Below are positions 45,274-54,372 of a stretch of DNA of 64,000 nt, one piece after another. This DNA is from JAOUGY01 sp963785075. GTDB lineage: Bacteria > Actinomycetota > Acidimicrobiia > Spongiisociales > ZC4RG35. Numbering within the stretch: position 1 is the first letter of the stretch; each line of letters begins with the position of its first letter. The notes below the pieces were generated by a model, which saw nothing but the letters and a program-made list of their open reading frames with translations, did not search any database and was not told where the DNA came from. The stretch is from contig CAWATW010000010.1 of the NCBI GenBank assembly GCA_963785075.1, forward strand, positions 310,001-374,000, read 5' to 3'. The position numbers and the translations under genes are program-made.

Positions 45274-45316
45274 ACCGACCGTACGGTTTGTTGACCCGCG
45301 CGGCCGGCGGTAGCGT
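45274..45316 (+). promoter_or_regulatory. TetR-gene promoter with palindromic operator
   Basis: ACCGACCG, TA, CGGTTTGT (45274-45291) form an imperfect 18-bp palindrome around ACCGTACGGT, the shape bound by many actinobacterial TetR regulators of lipid metabolism. It touches a -35-like TTGACC (45291-45296). The -10 TAGCGT is at 45311-45316 and the GTG start follows seven bases later. Spacing between the boxes is short (14 bp). Autoregulation is inferred. Confidence 0.55.
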
Positions 45317-45323
45317 CTGGTTC

Positions 45324-45941
45324 GTGTCGATCCAACAACGGCGGTCTCAGGAGGAGCGTTCCGCGGAGACGCGAACGCGGTTGCTGGATGCAACGGTTTC
45401 GTGTCTGCTCGAGTTGGGGTATCACGGCACCACGACGAACGCGATTCAACAACGCGCCGGTGTGAGCCGTGGTGCGTTGATGCACCACTATTCGTCCAAG
45501 GCCGACCTGCTGGTGGCGGCCGTCCGTCACCTGGCGAACCAGCGGGGCCTCAATCTCCACGACCAGTCGCAACGACTTGCCGTAGGTCAAGATCGTATGG
45601 ACCAGGCGATCGACCTCTTGTGGGAGGTCTTCTCCGGTCCGCTGTTCACTGCTCATCTCGAATTGTGGTCTGCCGCGAGAACCGATCCAGAGCTGCGTGC
45701 TGTGATCGTGGATTCCGAACGCGCCCTGCGAGCCGACACCCACAAGGTGATGGTCGAGTTGTTCGGGCGTCCGACGGCAGACGAGCCCAGTTTTGCGGAC
45801 GCCATCGAGCTCACGCTGCAGTTCATGCGGGGAGCGGCGCTCACGGCCATCGTGCGTTCCGATGTCGCCAAACAGGCGCGGATCGTGGACCTGTGGAAGC
45901 CCGTGTTCGCCCGACTCGTGGAAGGGGACAGGGATGCGTAG
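45324..45941 (+). CDS. TetR-family regulator of the acyl-CoA gene group
   Basis: The 205-residue product has an N-terminal TetR helix-turn-helix (about 18-65): TRTRLLDATVSCLLELG, then TTTNAIQQRAGVSRGALMHHY with the recognition helix, then SSKADLLVAAVRHL. The rest is a helical effector-binding domain. GTG at 45324 is supported by the TAGCGT box seven bases upstream. It overlaps the acyl-CoA dehydrogenase gene by 8 bp, so regulator and enzyme are made together. The effector is probably an acyl-CoA, by context. Confidence 0.9.
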   Translation: MSIQQRRSQEERSAETRTRLLDATVSCLLELGYHGTTTNAIQQRAGVSRGALMHHYSSKADLLVAAVRHLANQRGLNLHDQSQRLAVGQDRMDQAIDLLWEVFSGPLFTAHLELWSAARTDPELRAVIVDSERALRADTHKVMVELFGRPTADEPSFADAIELTLQFMRGAALTAIVRSDVAKQARIVDLWKPVFARLVEGDRDA

Positions 45942-47082
45942 GACGATCTTCTCGGATGAGCATGTCTTGTTTCGCGAGTCGGTGCGCAATTTCGTCGCCA
46001 GAGAAGTGGTGCCGCACCGTGACAGGTGGGAGTCCGATGGCATCGTGGACAAAGCCATGTTCCGTGCGGCCGGACGTCAAGGATTGCTCGGAACGGCGAT
46101 TCCAGAGCGGTTCGGTGGCGGCGGTGTGAGCGACTTCCGGTACAACATGATCATCGGCGAGGAGTCGGCGAAGGCCGACACGCTCGCATCGGGGATGTGC
46201 ATCACGCTTCACAACGACGTGTGCCTTCCGTACTTCCTCGACCTGGCAACAGAAGAGCAGAAGGCACGCTGGCTCCCGGGAATGGCCAGTGGCGAGATCA
46301 TGACCGCCATTGCCATGACGGAACCCGGCGCAGGATCCGACCTCGCAGGCATCAAGACGACTGCGGTCCGCCACGGGGATCACTACATCGTGAACGGCTC
46401 CAAGACCTTCATCACAAACGGCATCAACTCCGACGTCGTGATCGTTGCGGTCAAGACCGATCCCGACGCTCGGCACTCCGGCATGAGTCTGGTTGTGGTC
46501 GAGGACGGCATGGAAGGGTTCGAGCGAGGTCGAAACCTCGAGAAGATCGGGATGCACGCCCAGGACACCGCAGAGCTGTTCTTCAACGATGTGGCCGTGC
46601 CCACCGCGAACCTGCTCGGAGAGGAAGGCAGAGGGTTCCTCCATCTGGTCGACAATTTGCCACAGGAACGACTGTCGCTGGCGGCGGGAGCCCTCGCGCA
46701 CGCCGAGACTGCGTTTGGCTGGACCCTCGAGTACGTCACGGAACGCAGGGCGTTCGGTACCCCGATCGGATCGTTCCAGACGATCAAACATCGGATGGCC
46801 GAGATGGCCACCGAACTCGAGATCGCGAGGACGTACGTGGATCAGCAGGTGCTCGCGCTCAACGCCGGCACCCTCACCGCCGAGGACGCAGCCAAAGCCA
46901 AGTGGTGGGTCACCGAGTTGGAGATGCGCGTGATCGATTCCTGCCTTCAGTTCTTCGGGGGATGGGGATACATGGAGGAATATCCGATCGCACGTGCCTT
47001 CCGCGACGCGCGGGTGCAAACCATCTACGGCGGCACCACCGAGATCATGAAAGAGATCGTTGGCCGCTCGCTCGGCCTGTGA
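45934..47082 (+). CDS. acyl-CoA dehydrogenase
   Basis: The 382-residue flavoenzyme oxidises acyl-CoA to enoyl-CoA. AMTEPGAGSDLAG near 126 and FITNGINSD near 160 are FAD-binding segments, and the C-terminal IYGGTTEIMKEIVGRSL is typical. Where medium-chain enzymes have the catalytic Glu (YEGT) this one has YGGT; the base is more likely the Glu in AHAETAFGWTLEY near 258, as in long-chain and isovaleryl-CoA dehydrogenases. The ATG at 45934 overlaps tetR. Confidence 0.93.
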   Translation: MRRTIFSDEHVLFRESVRNFVAREVVPHRDRWESDGIVDKAMFRAAGRQGLLGTAIPERFGGGGVSDFRYNMIIGEESAKADTLASGMCITLHNDVCLPYFLDLATEEQKARWLPGMASGEIMTAIAMTEPGAGSDLAGIKTTAVRHGDHYIVNGSKTFITNGINSDVVIVAVKTDPDARHSGMSLVVVEDGMEGFERGRNLEKIGMHAQDTAELFFNDVAVPTANLLGEEGRGFLHLVDNLPQERLSLAAGALAHAETAFGWTLEYVTERRAFGTPIGSFQTIKHRMAEMATELEIARTYVDQQVLALNAGTLTAEDAAKAKWWVTELEMRVIDSCLQFFGGWGYMEEYPIARAFRDARVQTIYGGTTEIMKEIVGRSLGL

Positions 47083-47099
47083 AACACGAGGAGGGACAG

Positions 47100-48011
47100 A
47101 TGTCCGATGCCATCACATTCGATGGTCGGGTCGCGGTCGTGACGGGTGCCGGCGGTGGGCTGGGCAGGTCCTATGCGAGGGAACTCGCCCGTCGAGGTGC
47201 CTCCGTGGTCGTGAACGATCTCGGAGGCTCGGTCGATGGTTCGGGGGGGAGTGAGTCGGCCGCCGATCGTGTGGTGGATGAGATCGTCGGGGCCGGGGGA
47301 GTAGCTGTAGCGAACTACGACTCGGTGGCGACCCCCGAAGGTGGGCGGTCGATCGTCGGCACTGCCATGGACACGTACGGACAACTCGACATCGTGGTCA
47401 GCAACGCCGGCATTCTTCGCGACCGGAGCTTCGCCAACATGACATTCGAAGAGGTCGACGCTGTCCTCGATGTGCACCTGAGAGGGGCGTTCCACGTCGC
47501 CCAGCCGGCGTTTGTGCACATGAAAGAACGCGGATACGGCCGGTTTGTCTTCGCATCGTCCAACTCCGGGATCCTGGGGAACTTCGGGCAAGCCAACTAC
47601 GGCGCCGCCAAGATGGGGCTGGTCGGACTGTCCGGGGTCATTGCCATAGAAGGAGCCAAATACAACATCCGGTCGAACGCCGTGGCTCCGGTTGCCCGCA
47701 CGCGAATGACAGAAGAGCTTCTCGGACCGTTCGCCGAAATGCTCGACCCCGACCAGGTCACACCGATGGTCGTGTACTTGTGTTCCGAAGCCAACCCTTT
47801 CAGCCACGAGATCTTCTCTGCCGGTGGCGGCCGCTATGCCCGGTTCTTCGTGGGTGCCAATGACGGTTGGTTTGCAGGGCCGAAGCAGGTTCCGACCGTC
47901 GAGGCCGTCGCCGGGCACATCGATGAGATCCGGGACGTCGATTCGTATCAGATCATGGGTGCGTCGAGCGAAGAGCTCCAGCTCCTCGGTCGGATGCTCG
48001 GGGATCGATGA
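47100..48011 (+). CDS. SDR dehydrogenase, MFE-2-like
   Basis: The 303-residue short-chain dehydrogenase has TGAGGGLGRSYA near 15, the VVNDLGGSVDGSG segment near 38 that is characteristic of peroxisomal multifunctional-enzyme (MFE-2) 3-hydroxyacyl-CoA dehydrogenase domains, a catalytic Ser strand FASSNSG and YGAAK near 165. It probably oxidises a 3-hydroxyacyl-CoA made in the same pathway as the neighbouring dehydrogenase. ATG at 47100 has GAGGAGGG upstream and follows by 17 bp. Confidence 0.9.
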   Translation: MSDAITFDGRVAVVTGAGGGLGRSYARELARRGASVVVNDLGGSVDGSGGSESAADRVVDEIVGAGGVAVANYDSVATPEGGRSIVGTAMDTYGQLDIVVSNAGILRDRSFANMTFEEVDAVLDVHLRGAFHVAQPAFVHMKERGYGRFVFASSNSGILGNFGQANYGAAKMGLVGLSGVIAIEGAKYNIRSNAVAPVARTRMTEELLGPFAEMLDPDQVTPMVVYLCSEANPFSHEIFSAGGGRYARFFVGANDGWFAGPKQVPTVEAVAGHIDEIRDVDSYQIMGASSEELQLLGRMLGDR

Positions 48012-48048
48012 CCCAGGTCGGCCGAGCGTGACCGGCTCGTCGATGTCG

Positions 48049-49254
48049 TCAGCCGGCTGCGGCCATCAATCGATGTGACCAGGCGAGGGCGTCGAGATAG
48101 CTGCTCGTCAGTGTTGTGGCGTCGAGATCGAATGAGTCGAGGCGATCCCATTCGGCGCGCTCGTATGCGATCGCAGCATCGAGAATCGCGCCCTTGGCGC
48201 CGGTGCGAGTGACCAGCGCCTCCTTCACGTCGTCGGCGAGTGGCAGCGGCGTCACGAGGTCGGACATCGGCTGATCGACCAGAGCGTCGAGCACGCTGAG
48301 CACTCCGACCGTGAAGAATGAATGCGGGTCGATCCGGGCGGTCCGTTCGGCCACGGTCGAGCACATCCGGGCCCGCGTCAGGCCGAGGGACAGGAGTTCT
48401 TTCGGCTTCTGATCATTCGAGGCGAACGCCAGCACCGTGGCGAGCTCGGTGACCTTTCGGATTCCCAACATCACCACTGCCTCGCGGATGGACTCGACGG
48501 TCCGAGGCAGCCCGTGAACGGCGGAGTTGAGGAGCCGCAGGAGTTTGAGGGAGAAGTCAGGATGGCGTTCCACCGTCTCTGCCACGCCGTCGATGGAGAT
48601 GTCCGGGCGATGGAGTTCGGCGAGGAGCTCCGCCAGCCGGGAGCGGCCCTCGTCGATCCTTCGTCCAGCGACGAGCTCCGGCCGGGCGAAGAAGAAGCCT
48701 TGGAACATCGAGAACCCCAGATCGTGACATCGCGCGTACATGTCGAGGCCCTCGACCTTTTCGGCGAGCAGCGCAACCCCGCTCGGGCGGAGGTCGGCGA
48801 CGGTAGCTGCGAGCGCATCGGCCGGTACGGCCGCCAGGTCGACCTTCACGATGTCGACGAACGGCAACAGCGATCGTCGATGGTCGTCGACGATGAAGTC
48901 GTCCAGAGCGATGCGATACCCGGCCGTTCTCAGCTCGGCCAGGGCCTCGACCACCTCGTGGTCCGGGCGAACGTCTTCGAGTATCTCGAGAGCAACCTGA
49001 TGCGGAGGAAAGGCGAGCACCGCTCTCGAGACGATCATCTCCCGTGGGAGATTGACGAACACGGGGACGCCGCCGGTCAGGTCGGAGTCGAACGTGTCGG
49101 AGAAGGCGCTCGCGAGCACGTGGGCGGTGGCGGCCACCGGGTCGAGGACGTCGGCGGTCCGCACAGGACCTGACCGATAGAGCAGCTCGTAGCCCCACAA
49201 CCGGCGGTTGCGATCGAAGATGGGTTGGCGGGCGAAGAATGTGTCAACGAGCAT
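48049..49254 (-). CDS. EAL-HDOD signalling protein (YuxH/CdgJ type)
   Basis: The 401-residue product has an N-terminal EAL-like domain (1-195; FFARQPIFDRNRRLWGYELLYR start) fused to a C-terminal HDOD domain (about 200-395; LLRLLNSAVHGLPRTVESI). The EAL signature is degenerate (EIL), so cyclic-di-GMP hydrolysis is unlikely, though binding or protein interaction is possible. Similar proteins affect motility or stress signalling. It is a single gene, convergent with the SDR and 131 bp from the L,D-transpeptidase gene. Confidence 0.88.
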   Translation of the reverse strand: MLVDTFFARQPIFDRNRRLWGYELLYRSGPVRTADVLDPVAATAHVLASAFSDTFDSDLTGGVPVFVNLPREMIVSRAVLAFPPHQVALEILEDVRPDHEVVEALAELRTAGYRIALDDFIVDDHRRSLLPFVDIVKVDLAAVPADALAATVADLRPSGVALLAEKVEGLDMYARCHDLGFSMFQGFFFARPELVAGRRIDEGRSRLAELLAELHRPDISIDGVAETVERHPDFSLKLLRLLNSAVHGLPRTVESIREAVVMLGIRKVTELATVLAFASNDQKPKELLSLGLTRARMCSTVAERTARIDPHSFFTVGVLSVLDALVDQPMSDLVTPLPLADDVKEALVTRTGAKGAILDAAIAYERAEWDRLDSFDLDATTLTSSYLDALAWSHRLMAAAG

Positions 49255-49385
49255 CAGAGATTCCAGTGTCTCCGGTCGGCACCTTCGACCAGACCTTTCG
49301 TGCTCGTTGCCGTCGAATCAGGCAGAGGAGGCATCGTGGCCGCATTTCGCAAGCGAGTCCGAGGGGTGCGGAGCACCCGACCGAT

Positions 49386-50183
49386 TCAGGGAGCGATCTC
49401 GACCGGCACCCCGGCGCTGATCAGCTCTCCGAGTTCGAGCGCGATGTCGTTGGGAACCCGGACGCATCCAAGGGACTGGGCGTAGCCGATGGAGCCCGGC
49501 CGATTGGTCCCGTGGATACCGATGATGCCGTTTCCACCGTTGAACTCGGTCACGACGTCCGAGTAGGCAGAGAGACCAAACGCCCAGGGACCCCAAGGAC
49601 CCGTGGGGTTGCCGACGATCACGGAGTCGGTGACGAAGAAGCTTCCGACGGGCGTCGGGCTCGATGACGACCCGATCGCAACCGTCGTCTCCAGCAGGGT
49701 GCCCCCGGGACCGATGACCTCGAGCCGTCGATCCGAGAGATCCACTTCCACTCTGCGGTCGAGCACAAACAGCGTCACGTCGTCCGCACGGATCCACCCT
49801 TCGGCCCCGTTGGGCCGAACCGGCAACGAGACCCTCATCCACCCCGCATCGGGACCTTCGATCACCTTCACCACTCGGGGCGTCCCCAAGACGGTGGCTG
49901 CCTCCAGTGTGAACATCGGCTCGGTGTCGCCTGCTGCCGCATACACGCCCAACTCCCCGTCGGATCGGGCCGCCAGCGACTCCCCCGGGGCCAGCGATGC
50001 TGTCGAGAGCACCGTGGTCGTGGTGGTCGGCCTCGTGGTCGTGGTGGTGGTCGGCGTCGTCGTGCTCGTGGTCGTGGTCGTCGCAGTCGTCGAGGTGGTG
50101 TCGGCCGCCTCCAGCGGTGCAGCCGAGACGCTGCAGGCCGTCAGGATGACGACGAGAACGAGAGGACTGATTCGACTGGGCAT
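49386..50183 (-). CDS. L,D-transpeptidase lipoprotein
   Basis: The 265-residue product has a lipoprotein signal (lipobox LTAC, Cys17), a Thr-rich wall-spanning linker (about 29-58), an SH3-like region and a YkuD L,D-transpeptidase domain. The catalytic motif is present: GIHGTN near 222 and SLGCVRV with Cys240. It would cross-link peptidoglycan stem peptides 3-3 or attach proteins. The ATG at 50183 has TAGGTT eight bases upstream. It is divergent from the 2-hydroxyacid dehydrogenase gene. Confidence 0.92.
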   Translation of the reverse strand: MPSRISPLVLVVILTACSVSAAPLEAADTTSTTATTTTTSTTTPTTTTTTRPTTTTTVLSTASLAPGESLAARSDGELGVYAAAGDTEPMFTLEAATVLGTPRVVKVIEGPDAGWMRVSLPVRPNGAEGWIRADDVTLFVLDRRVEVDLSDRRLEVIGPGGTLLETTVAIGSSSSPTPVGSFFVTDSVIVGNPTGPWGPWAFGLSAYSDVVTEFNGGNGIIGIHGTNRPGSIGYAQSLGCVRVPNDIALELGELISAGVPVEIAP

Positions 50184-50246
50184 AGGATGACAACCTAGTG
50201 GTGCTGGCGATCAATGAGCTTGCCGCGATAGCCTCGCGCAAGCGTC

Positions 50247-51224
50247 ATGAAGATCGTCGTCACGAGAGCCGTCGAACCCAAGCATTTTGATTCGCTCGAG
50301 CGAGTCTCCGTGACCATGTGGCCGGAGACGACACAGATGCCACTCGATCTGCTGCGATCCGAGCTCGAGGATGCCGTGGGGGCGGTCACTTTTCTCACCG
50401 ATCCCATCGACGCATCGGTGATCAGGCGTTCTCCCGCTCTCGTCGCCTTGTCGCAGGTGGCCGTAGGCGTCGACAACATCGACGTCGACGCGTGCACTTC
50501 GAGGGGCATTCCGGTGGGCCACACACCCGACGTGCTCACCGAGACCACCGCCGACACCGCGTGGGCCCTGCTGGGTGCGGCGGTCCGGCGACTTCCGGAA
50601 GGCTTCGACCACGTCAGGCTCGGGAAATGGGGGCCATGGCGACCCGACCTTCTGCTCGGCGGTGACCTTCACGGCACGACGCTCGGCATCATCGGGCTCG
50701 GCCGGATCGGTTCGGCGATCGCCCGTCGGGCGCGGGGGTTCGACATGCGGGTGCTCTACACGGCCCGGAGTCGCAAGCCCCACCTGGAGGCGTCGCTCAT
50801 GGTGAGCCATAGGACGCTCGGAGACCTGCTGGCGGAGGCCGATCACGTTGTGATCGCCACGCCACTGTCCGCAGAAACCCGGTCGCTCATCGATCGCGCT
50901 GCCTTTGCGCAGATGAAGCCGACGGCCACGCTCGTCAACATCGCTCGAGGACCGATCGTCGACACCGACGCCCTCGTCGACGCTCTTCGGACCGGGCAGA
51001 TCGCAAACGCTGCCCTCGATGTCACCGATCCGGAACCGCTCCCGGCGGATCACCCGCTCCTCGACCTCCCGAATTGCCTCGTGATTCCCCACCTCGGGAG
51101 TGCCAGCCATCGGACCAGGCAGGCCATGACGGCGCTTGCATTCGACAATCTCGCCGCAGGGCTCGATGGCAGACCGATGAGGGCATGTGCCAATCCGGAG
51201 GTGTACGCGCCTCGATCGGGCTGA
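50247..51224 (+). CDS. D-2-hydroxyacid dehydrogenase
   Basis: A 325-residue NAD-dependent enzyme of the glyoxylate/phosphoglycerate dehydrogenase family. IGLGRIGSAIARRARGF near 151 binds NAD, NIARGPIVD carries the catalytic Arg, DPEPLP the Glu and IPHLGSAS the His. Glyoxylate reductase (gyaR-like) is the closest assignment, but hydroxypyruvate or other 2-oxoacids are possible. TAGCCT is 12 bases before the ATG. It converges on thiN with 7 bp between stops. Confidence 0.9.
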   Translation: MKIVVTRAVEPKHFDSLERVSVTMWPETTQMPLDLLRSELEDAVGAVTFLTDPIDASVIRRSPALVALSQVAVGVDNIDVDACTSRGIPVGHTPDVLTETTADTAWALLGAAVRRLPEGFDHVRLGKWGPWRPDLLLGGDLHGTTLGIIGLGRIGSAIARRARGFDMRVLYTARSRKPHLEASLMVSHRTLGDLLAEADHVVIATPLSAETRSLIDRAAFAQMKPTATLVNIARGPIVDTDALVDALRTGQIANAALDVTDPEPLPADHPLLDLPNCLVIPHLGSASHRTRQAMTALAFDNLAAGLDGRPMRACANPEVYAPRSG

Positions 51225-51231
51225 CAGAGGG

Positions 51232-51861
51232 TCACTCTGCGATCGGTTGTACCGCCAGGAGAACGCCCGCTTTGATCGAGACCGTCGCTACGGCAGCGAC
51301 GAACTCGTTGCTCACCCCGCGACTGGTCCCAAATCGCAGAACCTCATGGTCGAGCTGCCAGCGGAGGCCGGTTGTGGTGACGCCCAGGACGTCGCCGCCT
51401 ATCGGCAGCAGCGAAACGTGGGCGCCGACGCCGCCATGCAATCGTGCGTGCTCGTGGATCACCGTGACGCGACCGGGGTGTGCGAGCCACTGGATGTCGA
51501 CATGGGCGAACCGGGGGTTCGCCAGGATCAGCCCCGTTGCCAAGAAGTGGTCGAGCCTCCCACCTGTGCCCCCCAGAACGATCACGCGATCGATGTCGTC
51601 GCGTTCGGTCACCGCGTCGAGGGCGAGTTCGAGATCGGTGGCGTCCTTGTCCGTAGGAAACCGCATCACCTCCGCATCTGTGTCGATGCCTTCGGGCGAC
51701 ACCGAATCCATGTCTCCGACGATCAGGTCGGGTTTCAATCCGAGTTCTCGGGCCCGATCCGCGCCACTGTCCACCCCTACGACCCAGATCGTGTCGGGAA
51801 GGTCGTCGAGAACATCGAGAGGTGGCGCTTCACCACCGGCGATCACCACCGCCGTCCTCAT
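51232..51861 (-). CDS. thiN: thiamine pyrophosphokinase
   Basis: ThiN makes thiamine diphosphate from thiamine and ATP. The 209-residue product has VGVDSGADRARELGLKPDLIVGDMDS near 28-53 (given by its ends), with the Asp pair, and DKDATDLELAL near 71, the family's catalytic pattern. No thiamine riboswitch is visible upstream. Thiamine diphosphate is the MenD cofactor, but no operon link exists. Confidence 0.92.
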   Translation of the reverse strand: MRTAVVIAGGEAPPLDVLDDLPDTIWVVGVDSGADRARELGLKPDLIVGDMDSVSPEGIDTDAEVMRFPTDKDATDLELALDAVTERDDIDRVIVLGGTGGRLDHFLATGLILANPRFAHVDIQWLAHPGRVTVIHEHARLHGGVGAHVSLLPIGGDVLGVTTTGLRWQLDHEVLRFGTSRGVSNEFVAAVATVSIKAGVLLAVQPIAE

Positions 51862-51964
51862 GCTCGGCCCTCCGTGGGCGAGATCACCGCGGGCCGGTCG
51901 GCAGCTGGACGAATGTCGATGTTCACATCTTCACGCTATCTTCCTGCGCTCCCGAGGAGCAAGC

Positions 51965-53053
51965 ATGCCGACCATCGCAGTGTTGACGTCAGGCGGGGAC
52001 GCGCCCGGTATGAACGCCGCCATCCAGTCCGTCACAAAGGTCGGGGCCATTCGCGGCTACGACGTGGTTGGCGTGGAGCGCGGCTACGACGGCCTCATCG
52101 ACGGCGACATCATCCCGCTCACTCGTCGGGAGGCAGACGGCGCCGTCGTGTTCCCGGCGGCGGAGATCGAAGCCATCGGCGGCCTGGGCGGAACCGTGCT
52201 CGGTTCTGCACGCTGCCCCCGCTTCTTCGATCCGGCACATCGAGCCAGGGCCATCGAGAACCTGCGGGCTTGGGACTGCATCGGACTGGTCGTCGTCGGT
52301 GGGAACGGATCGATCGCGGGGGCGCATGCACTGGCGGGCGAAACCGACATCCCGATCATGTCGATCCCGGCGTCGATCGACAACGACATCGGCCTCACAC
52401 GAGAGGCTCTCGGTGTCGACACCGCCCTCAACACCATCGTGGAGGCCTGCGACCGGATCTCCGACACCGCCCGGTCTCACCACCGTGCCTTCATCGTCGA
52501 GGTCATGGGACGTCACTCGGGTTATCTGGCGATGGCGTCGGCGATCGCCACGGCCGCCGACGCGGTGCTGCTGCCCGAGCAGGGCAAGAGCTTCGATGAG
52601 ATAGTCGACGGAGTCGCCTCATGCGTTCGAACCAGTTTCTCAGGGCCTCGCAACAAGCGGCGCGTCCTCATCATCAAGGCAGAAGGCGTGGAGATCCCAA
52701 CCCATCTGCTGGTGAACGAACTGGAAGCCGAGTTGGCCGACCTGGAGGACGTGAGCATCCGAGGGACGGTGCTCGGGCATCTGGTGAGAGGCGGCAACTC
52801 GTCGTTCCGCGATCGGCTGCTGGCCGGGCGCTTCGGACTTGTCGTCGTCGATGCATTGCTGGAGGGCAAGACCGACCTCATGGCCGGATGGAACATCCTC
52901 GAGCAGGGGCTCTCGACGAGCGACGCCTTCATTCGAATGTTCCCCATGAGCGAGGTCCTGGCCGAAACGGAAAGCCTGCTGGACGGTTCGAGTGCCGTCA
53001 CTATGGATCGCGTGAGGCGGATGGAATCCATCCAGGGTGTTCTCGCACTCTGA
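51965..53053 (+). CDS. pfkA: 6-phosphofructokinase, variant active site
   Basis: The 362-residue PFK-A-fold protein begins IAVLTSGGDAPGMNAAI. The usual GGDGS loop is GGNGS here (112-116), so the Mg-binding Asp is replaced by Asn. The next loop is PASIDND (135-141), where ATP enzymes have Gly and PPi enzymes Lys. The rest (EVMGRHSGYLA near 180, GHLVRGG) is normal. The ATG has GAGGAG upstream. The phosphoryl donor cannot be fixed from the sequence; an ATP-type enzyme is more likely. Confidence 0.9.
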   Translation: MPTIAVLTSGGDAPGMNAAIQSVTKVGAIRGYDVVGVERGYDGLIDGDIIPLTRREADGAVVFPAAEIEAIGGLGGTVLGSARCPRFFDPAHRARAIENLRAWDCIGLVVVGGNGSIAGAHALAGETDIPIMSIPASIDNDIGLTREALGVDTALNTIVEACDRISDTARSHHRAFIVEVMGRHSGYLAMASAIATAADAVLLPEQGKSFDEIVDGVASCVRTSFSGPRNKRRVLIIKAEGVEIPTHLLVNELEAELADLEDVSIRGTVLGHLVRGGNSSFRDRLLAGRFGLVVVDALLEGKTDLMAGWNILEQGLSTSDAFIRMFPMSEVLAETESLLDGSSAVTMDRVRRMESIQGVLAL

Positions 53054-53084
53054 CGGTCGGGTGGCTCGTCGATCGGCGCCGCTT

Positions 53085-54290
53085 TCAATCGATCTGCGGG
53101 ATCAGCGTCTTCTTTGCTGCTCGGAGCGCCGTGGTCACCGTTTCGGGATCCGACCCACTGGCGAACACGAACGCCAGGTACCGCCCGTCTTCGGGAGGCG
53201 GCGTCACGGACCCGCCGACCGGGATCGCGGGTTCGAACCCCGTGACCCCGCTGATCGCAAGGGTCTCCGCCACCCCGGCGAACCCCGCCAAGATCCCCGC
53301 GCGTGGTGTCGGGACCATCAGGACACCGGCCGCACGCGGGAGTCGAGCCTGCGTCGATTCGATTCCCAGCGCCTGGGCGAGAATCACCGTCTCCAATGAA
53401 CGGCCCATCAGCCCAAAGCGAAGCGCCCGGCCGCACAAGCCGCCGATCGATCGGGCGGCGACCTCGATCAGGGTCGGCATGCCGTCCTCGACGCGTACTT
53501 CGGCATGGATGGGCCCGTGAGTGAGGCCGAGCGTGGCCGTCGCCCGCCGCACCAGATCTGTGGCTTCGTCGAGTTCAGGCGACAGGCTTGGAGTCACGTA
53601 GATCGTTTCTTCGAAGTAGGGGCCGTCGAGCGGTTCCGGTTTGTCGAATACGGCGAGCGCGCGGAACTCCCCATCCCAGACGGTGCCCTCGATGGCCATC
53701 TCTGGTCCAGGGACGAAACGCTCCATCAGCAGTGGCTGTGATCGCGAGACGCCATGTGCCATTTGGATGTCGCGGATCCGCTCGGCCACGGCCTGCACGG
53801 TCGATTGGTCGTCGACTCTGATCACACCGCGGCTTGCGGAGAGGGATCTGGGTTTCAGCACCACCGGGCCGTCGAATGTGGCCATGACGCCGGCCACGTC
53901 GTCCCCGTCTTCGATCACAACAAAACGCGGCTGTCTGATCTCGCCGGCGTCGAGCGCCTTGCGCAACTTCGATTTGTCGAGTGTCGCCTCTACGGCGGCG
54001 GGAGCATTGTGGGGCAGGCCCAACATCGCGGCGGCCTCGGCGGCCATGGCGACGCCGGCGTCGTCGGTGGCGACGATGGCGTCGATGGGGCTGCGGGTCG
54101 CCAGGTCGGCGATCGCTCGGGCGGAGGCGGCAACGTCATCGCAGTCGATCTCAACGAATCGTTCGCGGGCACCGAGGGGCGGTTCCTGGTCCGATGCGAT
54201 GGAGAGCTCGACGCCGAGTGTCTCCGCCGCCGCCACGAAGTCCGCGGTTCGATACGACGAGGTAGGGAGGACGACCAGCGCACGTGGCAC
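53085..54290 (-). CDS. ATP-grasp ligase, L-amino-acid ligase type
   Basis: The 401-residue ATP-grasp protein has the domain order preATP-grasp (1-90), ATP-binding (VVLKPRSLSASRGV near 142, LLMERFVPGPEMAIEG near 190) and a metal-binding region HAEVRVEDGMPTLIEVAAR near 262. This is the carbamoyl-phosphate/carnosine-synthase-like group that makes dipeptides or amides with ATP. The substrate pair is unknown. GTG at 54290 has TACGAT seven bases upstream. It is convergent with pfkA. Confidence 0.85.
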   Translation of the reverse strand: MPRALVVLPTSSYRTADFVAAAETLGVELSIASDQEPPLGARERFVEIDCDDVAASARAIADLATRSPIDAIVATDDAGVAMAAEAAAMLGLPHNAPAAVEATLDKSKLRKALDAGEIRQPRFVVIEDGDDVAGVMATFDGPVVLKPRSLSASRGVIRVDDQSTVQAVAERIRDIQMAHGVSRSQPLLMERFVPGPEMAIEGTVWDGEFRALAVFDKPEPLDGPYFEETIYVTPSLSPELDEATDLVRRATATLGLTHGPIHAEVRVEDGMPTLIEVAARSIGGLCGRALRFGLMGRSLETVILAQALGIESTQARLPRAAGVLMVPTPRAGILAGFAGVAETLAISGVTGFEPAIPVGGSVTPPPEDGRYLAFVFASGSDPETVTTALRAAKKTLIPQID

Positions 54291-54372
54291 GCCGTCGATC
54301 GTACCTCCGTGGGTGTCCTAGGAGGCGCCACCCTTTTGATGCGCGCGTCAGACCTGTACCATGGTCGCCAGC

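Noticed and set aside
46026..47099. An open frame joined upstream of the SDR gene
   Set aside because: The upstream part is the acyl-CoA dehydrogenase read in the wrong frame. The SDR starts at the ATG at 47100 with its own GAGGAGGG site.
50000..50110. A repetitive stretch of Thr codons that looks like a tandem repeat
   Set aside because: It is the coding sequence of the Thr-rich linker of the L,D-transpeptidase, not an array or CRISPR; units vary and there are no spacers.
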